Below the pieces are notes generated by a model, which was not told the origin of the DNA, did no database searches, and saw only the letters and a list, made by a program, of their open reading frames with translations. A stretch of DNA of 8,908 bases from CAYFNK01 sp964393215. Its GTDB lineage: Archaea; Nanobdellota; Nanobdellia; SCGC-AAA011-G17; PNOQ01. Where the stretch lies: NCBI GenBank assembly GCA_964393215.1, contig CAYMSW010000026.1, positions 1 through 8,908 on the forward strand. The letters run 5' to 3'. This document shows, one piece after another, positions 4,550-8,908 of this stretch (position 1 is the first letter of the stretch; the number at the start of each line of letters is the position of its first letter). The translations under genes and the position numbers were made by a program.

Positions 4550-6451
4550 ATGGTATTAAAGATACTAGAAGAAATAAAAGAAATGCTTCCGCCAGATGCA
4601 AATATCTCTCAGATATTATTTGAAGGAGCAAATATTGTACTTTACACTAAGAATAAAGATTTCTTCATGGATAATGGAACAACAATAAAAACTATAGTTA
4701 GCACAATTAAAAAAAGAGTTGAACTAAGACCAGATCCTTCTTTATGCATGAACGTAGAAAAAGCAGAACAAGAAATAATAAAAATAATTCCAAAAGAAGC
4801 TGGAAAAATTGAGCTCAACTTTGATATTCAAAGATCATCTGTAGTAATAGAAGCAGAAAAACCAGGATTAGCAATTGGAAAATCTGGAGAAATTCTAAAA
4901 GAGATAAAAAAGAAAACATTATTCGTCCCAATCGTAAAAAGAATTCCATCAATAAGATCAAGATTAATTGAAAATATTAGAGCAGTTCTATATGAAAGTA
5001 GCGATGAAAGAAAGAAATTCCTTCACAGAGTTGGAGAAAGAATCTACGGACCTAGAAAAGCTGAAGGAAAAGAGCCTTGGATAAGATTAGTATTCCTTGG
5101 AGGGGCATCTCAGGTAGGGAGATCATGTATTTTATTGCAAACTCAAGAATCAAATGTTCTTATGGATTGTGGGATAAACGTAGCAGCATCTGGAGATGAA
5201 GCATTCCCATTCATGAGCGCACCAGAATTCAAAATAAATGAATTAGATGCAGTACTTCTAACACATTCGCACGTTGATCACTGTGGATTAATTCCACTGC
5301 TTTTCAAATACGGATATGACGGACCAATCTATTGTACTGCGCCAACAAGGGATGTATCTTCATTATTACTTCTAGATTTAATCAGTGTTGGACAAAAAGA
5401 TGCAAAAGAAGCACTGTTCTCATCCACAGAAATCAAAAAAATGGTTAAGAACACAATAATCCTAGACTATGAAGAAGTTACAGACATAACTCCAGATGTA
5501 AGACTTACACTCTACAATGCAGGACATGTTTTAGGGAGCTCAATGTGTCATCTTCATATTGGCGAAGGTATGCACAACTTACTTTACACTGGAGACTTAA
5601 ATTACGAGCTTTCAAATTTATTAGCACCTGCAGCAACAAAATTCCCAAGACTTGAAACAACTTTAATGGAATCCACTTATGGTGGAAAAGAAAACACATT
5701 AGCATCAAGATCAGAATCCGAAGATTATTTGCTTGGAATAATAAATAATACAGTAAAAAGAGGCGGAAAAGTATTAATGCCAGTTTTGGGTGTAGGAAGA
5801 GCACAAGAAATCATGGTTTTACTAGAAAGAGCAATAAGGGAAGGAAAAGTAGAGAAGGTTCCTTGTTTCGTTCAAGGAATGGTTTGGGACTGTACTGCAA
5901 TACATACAACATATCCAGACTACTTCAACAATAAAATAAAGCAGGCAGTATTTCACAAAGACGAAAATCCTTTCTTATCAGAGATATTCAAACAAGTTGG
6001 CTCAAGAAAAGAAATGATGCAAGTGTTAGAAGAGACAGGTCCGTGTGTAATACTAGCTACTTCCGGTATGCTTACTGGAGGTTCATCCGTAGAATACTTC
6101 AAAAACTTAGCAGGAGACCAAAAGAACTCAATGGTTCTAACTTGTTATCAGGGTCCAGGATCATTGGGTAGAAAAGTCCAAGAAGGAGAAAAAGAAATAG
6201 TGTTCCAAGAAGGAAACAAACATGTACCTCAAAAAGTAAACATGGACATCCATAGTATCCACGGTTTTACGGGACACTCAGACAGAACTCAATTAATAAA
6301 TTTCATAAACAGAACAAATCCAAGGCCAAAAAAGATAATTCTAATTCATGGAGAAAGATCTAAATCATTAGACATAGCATCAACACTCCACAAAATGTAC
6401 AGGGTAGAAACAGTGGTTCCAAAAAACATGGAAGCTATTAGATTAAGATAA
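4550..6451 (+). CDS. aCPSF1/FttA: archaeal transcription-termination factor and ribonuclease (KH-MBL-beta-CASP)
   Basis: A 633-residue protein of the archaeal CPSF1 family, known as FttA: an RNA-binding metallo-beta-lactamase/beta-CASP nuclease that cleaves transcripts at U-rich sites and ends transcription genome-wide. Two N-terminal KH-type domains (about 1-70 and 71-145) are visible, the second with IGKSG (109-113). The MBL core starts near 178: THSHVDHCG (238-246) gives H239, H241, D243 and H244; NAGHVLGSS gives H326; YTGDL gives D349. The beta-CASP part shows MESTYGG (E374), GVGRAQE (414-420), HGFTGHSD (H571, H576) and IHGE (H600). Length and domain order are normal, so it looks active. 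Motif 2 reads HSHVDH rather than the more usual HAHLDH, a mild change that keeps all ligands. It probably shares the psmB promoter. Confidence 0.95.
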   Translation: MVLKILEEIKEMLPPDANISQILFEGANIVLYTKNKDFFMDNGTTIKTIVSTIKKRVELRPDPSLCMNVEKAEQEIIKIIPKEAGKIELNFDIQRSSVVIEAEKPGLAIGKSGEILKEIKKKTLFVPIVKRIPSIRSRLIENIRAVLYESSDERKKFLHRVGERIYGPRKAEGKEPWIRLVFLGGASQVGRSCILLQTQESNVLMDCGINVAASGDEAFPFMSAPEFKINELDAVLLTHSHVDHCGLIPLLFKYGYDGPIYCTAPTRDVSSLLLLDLISVGQKDAKEALFSSTEIKKMVKNTIILDYEEVTDITPDVRLTLYNAGHVLGSSMCHLHIGEGMHNLLYTGDLNYELSNLLAPAATKFPRLETTLMESTYGGKENTLASRSESEDYLLGIINNTVKRGGKVLMPVLGVGRAQEIMVLLERAIREGKVEKVPCFVQGMVWDCTAIHTTYPDYFNNKIKQAVFHKDENPFLSEIFKQVGSRKEMMQVLEETGPCVILATSGMLTGGSSVEYFKNLAGDQKNSMVLTCYQGPGSLGRKVQEGEKEIVFQEGNKHVPQKVNMDIHSIHGFTGHSDRTQLINFINRTNPRPKKIILIHGERSKSLDIASTLHKMYRVETVVPKNMEAIRLR

Positions 6452-6466
6452 TTCTCTAACAAAAAA

Positions 6467-6474
6467 CTTTTAAA
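6467..6474 (+). promoter_or_regulatory. TATA box of the 83-residue membrane protein gene
   Basis: CTTTTAAA after a run of A (6461-6466), centred about 25 nt before the ATG at 6496. This gives a leaderless geometry and marks a transcript separate from aCPSF1, despite only 44 nt between the genes. Confidence 0.55.
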
Positions 6475-6495
6475 CACAGACTTCCAATTAACTGC

Positions 6496-6747
6496 ATGAA
6501 AACAAAGGATAAACTTTTCACATCACTATTCATAGTATCTGTAATAAACTCATTATTTCTTTTATTCCTTTTAGGAACAACAACTGGAAAAAGCCTATGT
6601 GGTCCAGTCCAAGGGCATCCTTATTTGGGAGACATAACAACGTTCATACAACTTTCCCCAGCAGGATATACTCTATTTTCGATAGCATCACTACTAACAA
6701 TTACTGTTGTAGTTCTAGGAATTCTATATTACAGGGCCAAAAAGTAA
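6496..6747 (+). CDS. small membrane protein with two helices, unknown
   Basis: An 83-residue protein that I do not recognise. Two clear hydrophobic segments (about 8-27 and 56-78) flank a loop of about 28 residues (GTTTGKSLCGPVQGHPYLGD...). The N-terminus (MKTKDK) and C-terminus (YYRAKK) are both basic, so a hairpin with both ends inside and the loop outside is predicted. The loop has one Cys and one His. It has its own TATA box at leaderless distance. It is followed after 31 nt by the signal-peptidase-like gene, which also has a TATA box, so the two need not be co-transcribed. Coding is supported by promoter spacing and membrane-protein composition rather than by a known family. Confidence 0.65.
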   Translation: MKTKDKLFTSLFIVSVINSLFLLFLLGTTTGKSLCGPVQGHPYLGDITTFIQLSPAGYTLFSIASLLTITVVVLGILYYRAKK

Positions 6748-6750
6748 CCC

Positions 6751-6757
6751 TTATAAG
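6751..6757 (+). promoter_or_regulatory. TATA box of the signal-peptidase-like gene
   Basis: TTATAAG centred about 25 nt ahead of the ATG at 6779. It starts 4 nt after the stop of the preceding gene. Leaderless spacing supports the chosen start. Confidence 0.6.
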
Positions 6758-6778
6758 TTTTTCATCTTTCCCGATTTT

Positions 6779-7255
6779 ATGAAAAAGCTCATATTTTTGA
6801 TATTAATCGTATTTGCATTAGGATGGCTCTCAAACACAGCATACAGCCAAAATTTCCCAAATAGCCCATCTATATTCACATCAAGAGAGCTTATTTCTCC
6901 AAGTGATAGAATAACAGAAGATGATATCTCAATCTTCGAAGATTATATAGTAATTAACATACAAGACGCAACTTGGTCAAGATACGCAGACTCCAATTCA
7001 ATGGATCCACTTCTAGACTATGGGGCAAATGGAATAGAAATTGTACCAGAATCAGAAAATGATATTCATGTAGGAGACATAATTGTCTTCAGGCCATTTT
7101 GGTCAGACAACTTAATAGTTCACAGAGTAATATCAATAGGTGAAGATGAACAAGGTTGGTACTGCACAACAAAAGGAGACAACAGCAATATAACTGACCC
7201 TGGAAAATTAAGGTTTGATCAAATAGAATATATTTTAGTAGGTATTTTCTACTAA
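6779..7255 (+). CDS. signal-peptidase-like S26 serine protease (Ser-His-Asp type)
   Basis: A 158-residue protein resembling the catalytic domain of type I signal peptidases. An N-terminal hydrophobic segment (about 3-17, ending near AYSQ) anchors or exports it. The catalytic motif S72-N-S74-M-D-P matches the SGSM-x-P box, with S74 as probable nucleophile. VGDIIVF (98-104) matches the conserved G-D strand. VHRV supplies H115 as general base, as in archaeal/ER Sec11 enzymes, where bacteria use Lys. TKGDNSNITDP supplies D134 and D140. It should act outside the membrane on exported proteins. Oddly, about 55 residues lie between the hydrophobic segment and S74, far more than in Sec11-type enzymes, and no C-terminal helix follows. 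It may therefore be a dedicated processing protease rather than the housekeeping signal peptidase. Its stop overlaps the converging surface protein gene by 4 nt. Confidence 0.8.
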   Translation: MKKLIFLILIVFALGWLSNTAYSQNFPNSPSIFTSRELISPSDRITEDDISIFEDYIVINIQDATWSRYADSNSMDPLLDYGANGIEIVPESENDIHVGDIIVFRPFWSDNLIVHRVISIGEDEQGWYCTTKGDNSNITDPGKLRFDQIEYILVGIFY

Positions 7256-8865
7256 CCTATTGGTTTATCAAAATCAACTCTGTCTGGCTTATTCTTAGGC
7301 TCTGAAACCTTGCCAAAAGCAGGAGGCAAATGATAACTTTTTTCCTTCTCAGGAGCTTTCCTTTCCACAGGACCTGAATCCTCAATATCTCTTAGAATCC
7401 TCGCTTTAAGATCTTCAACATCTTCTTTCTTTTTCTTCCTTCCTAGCTTAGGAAGTCTTACTCTCCTTCTTCTCTCAGGTGAAAATCCAGGGGTCCTCAT
7501 CTTACTTCTATGTGTTCTAAGTCTAGCACTAAACACAATCAAACCAGCTAAAAGAAGAATTATCATAATTATAGTTGGTGCATCAGAAGTCCCTGTGCCT
7601 GGCTTACCAACTGCCTGTCCAGTAAACCCTCCAAAGAAATCACCTAATTTTGTAAAGACTCTTCTTGGATCGTATATCTGCAATTCATATTCATCGCCAG
7701 TATTTGTGACCCTGACATTATAATATCCAGTATCAAACAACTCATACAATTCCAAAACTATTTCCTCCCCAGGATCAAGATTAGTCCTCCTATCTATTGT
7801 CTTCTTCTCACCACTACCTTCTCCTACAATTACCAAATTTTTATCATAATACAAATTACCTGCATTTTTAATTAACAAACTTTGATTCACTAAACTAATT
7901 TCCAAAAGTTCAACCTCTCTTACAACAAAGAAAGACTCTGCTTCCAAATCTTCGTATTCTGCATACAGCTTCCATTCTCCTGGAATAGCATATTCATCCA
8001 ATTGATAATTATACACTTCATTCGTATGTAATATATCTCTAACTACTCTGCTCCCTCTAGAATTCTTCAAAGTAAACTCAACTTCATTAGAAGTATCATG
8101 GTCTGCCTGATCATACACTCCCACTGTTATTGCCACATCTGAACCGGGCATAAATTCCGTTCCATTAGATCTCACTTCCATCCACTTTGGAACTGGAGTC
8201 ACATAAAACCTTATAGTCTCAACACCAACATTTCCAAACTCGTCCTCAACAGTAACAGTAATATTATGATAATTTGACATAACAGTATTAGTCAAAACAG
8301 TTTCATATTCAAATGCATTATCATCTTCCAATAACTCAGTTTCAAAATCATCCCAAGAAATCAAAACAGACATCTCACCTATGCCCGCACTATCAACAGC
8401 TCTAAACGCACTGCCGGTCAACCTCATCGTATCTCCGGGATCTAATTGAGAATTTTCCAAACCAAGCGTAACATCCAAAGAATCATCCAACACAAACTGC
8501 AAAACATTGGAAAACTCATGCAACTCATCCAGCTGCAAATCCAACAATTTAACATCAACAGAAATATTTCCACTCGTAGACTCTATTTTACAAGAACTTA
8601 AATCACAAAAAGAAGCAACATAATCATAATTACCTTCCCTAACCTCTGTTAAAAGAGTATAACTTTCATTTTCATTCAAATTAAGAAGAATTATAGCATT
8701 CCCATTATAGGACTCACCATTGAAATTGATATTAGAACCAGATATAGTAAAATCATCACCCAACTGAAAACTATCTTTATCGATATAAAAACCACCACTA
8801 TAAGCTGCACTTACAGCGGGAATAGCAAAAAATAGAGCCAAAACTAATATCAATCCTCTTTTCAT
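7252..8865 (-). CDS. exported Ig-like surface protein with C-terminal membrane anchor and basic cytoplasmic tail
   Basis: A 537-residue type I membrane protein with no family I can name. Residues 1-20 (MKRGLILVLALFFAIPAVSA) are a typical cleavable signal peptide ending in A-x-A-like SAA. Residues 21-400 are beta-rich with no low-complexity runs and read as three or four Ig-like sandwich domains. Examples are DVTLGLENSQLDPGDTMRLTG (131-151, in part), a V-x-V-x-D-E-F-G-N-V strand (204-213) typical of bacterial/archaeal Ig repeats, and LDPGEEIVLEL. C87 and C92 may form a disulfide. N66, N100, N201, N234 and N327 are in N-x-S/T sites for glycosylation. GFTGQAVG (413-420) precedes the single helix (about 431-447). 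A 90-residue cytoplasmic tail begins with many Arg/Lys. The start at 8865 is chosen over a TTG at 8883 because the TATA box and signal peptide both fit the ATG. Confidence 0.83.
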   Translation of the reverse strand: MKRGLILVLALFFAIPAVSAAYSGGFYIDKDSFQLGDDFTISGSNINFNGESYNGNAIILLNLNENESYTLLTEVREGNYDYVASFCDLSSCKIESTSGNISVDVKLLDLQLDELHEFSNVLQFVLDDSLDVTLGLENSQLDPGDTMRLTGSAFRAVDSAGIGEMSVLISWDDFETELLEDDNAFEYETVLTNTVMSNYHNITVTVEDEFGNVGVETIRFYVTPVPKWMEVRSNGTEFMPGSDVAITVGVYDQADHDTSNEVEFTLKNSRGSRVVRDILHTNEVYNYQLDEYAIPGEWKLYAEYEDLEAESFFVVREVELLEISLVNQSLLIKNAGNLYYDKNLVIVGEGSGEKKTIDRRTNLDPGEEIVLELYELFDTGYYNVRVTNTGDEYELQIYDPRRVFTKLGDFFGGFTGQAVGKPGTGTSDAPTIIMIILLLAGLIVFSARLRTHRSKMRTPGFSPERRRRVRLPKLGRKKKKEDVEDLKARILRDIEDSGPVERKAPEKEKSYHLPPAFGKVSEPKNKPDRVDFDKPIG

Positions 8866-8887
8866 AGAAGAGAATAATGACAATTAA

Positions 8888-8895
8888 TATTTAAA
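8888..8895 (-). promoter_or_regulatory. TATA box of the Ig-like surface protein gene
   Basis: On the minus strand TTTAAATA follows AAAAAGC and is centred about 26 nt ahead of the ATG at 8865. It would be only a few bases from the alternative TTG at 8883, which therefore cannot be the start of a transcript made from this box. Confidence 0.6.
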
Positions 8896-8908
8896 GCTTT
8901 TTATAATT

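Noticed and set aside
4356..4631. Minus-strand open frame across the psmB/aCPSF1 junction
   Set aside because: It is antisense to two firmly identified genes and shows no recognisable protein features or promoter.
6577..6603. TTTGKSLCG in the 83-residue protein as a third copy of the juxtamembrane TG motif
   Set aside because: Only TGK is shared and the following residues do not fit (A/V)-x-G; chance is likely.
6597..6782. Second plus-strand frame overlapping the 83-residue membrane protein
   Set aside because: It starts inside the gene, has no promoter or ribosome site, and is Ser/Asn/Tyr-rich without structure; it is a frame shadow.
8866..8883. A six-codon N-terminal extension of the Ig-like protein from a TTG at 8883
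   Set aside because: The ATG at 8865 gives a perfect signal peptide and lies 26 nt from the TATA box; the TTG would be nearly at the box.
1..8908. tRNA, rRNA, CRISPR arrays, riboswitches and transposase genes
   Set aside because: I looked for cloverleaf-like segments, spaced direct repeats and DDE or HUH transposase motifs on both strands and saw none. The only repeats supported are those bounding the element at 3371-3826.

Overview
This is an AT-rich archaeal window. Three genes place it: a class I (archaeal) CCA-adding enzyme, an archaeal proteasome beta subunit, and an archaeal CPSF-type KH/metallo-beta-lactamase/beta-CASP ribonuclease (aCPSF1/FttA). TATA boxes sit about 25 nt ahead of several start codons, as in leaderless archaeal transcription. 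The cysteine-rich and TG-motif surface proteins look like those of small DPANN archaea (Pacearchaeota/Woesearchaeota type). That taxonomic placement is inference.

Layout: the window opens with the C-terminal end of a NOP2/Sun-type RNA cytosine methyltransferase on +. It runs tail-to-tail into a MobA-like nucleotidyltransferase gene on -. A divergent promoter region (about 1028-1138) then starts a + strand run. This run holds an anchored Cys-rich surface protein, cca one base behind it, psmB, and the aCPSF1 gene. Two small + genes follow: an 83-residue membrane protein and a signal-peptidase-like serine protease. The last meets, tail-to-tail, a large - strand gene for an anchored Ig-like surface protein whose promoter lies at the right edge.

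The main discovery is between cca and psmB. A 456-bp segment (3371-3826) has 24-bp terminal inverted repeats (22/24 identical) and is flanked by a perfect 9-bp direct repeat abutting both ends. It carries one - strand gene for a four-helix membrane protein, with its own promoter, and no transposase. It has the form of a mobile insertion cassette: transposon ends plus passenger gene. The insertion rewrote the end of cca, whose last codons and stop now come from the left inverted repeat. Removing the element and one direct repeat restores a longer cca end and puts psmB 25 nt behind it, the same spacing as psmB to aCPSF1.

Functionally the + strand core is RNA and protein quality control (tRNA 3'-end completion, proteolysis, transcription termination/RNA cleavage). 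The right side concerns the cell surface (protein processing and exported anchored proteins). Codon choice tracks strand: + housekeeping genes favour TTC for Phe, - genes favour TTT.
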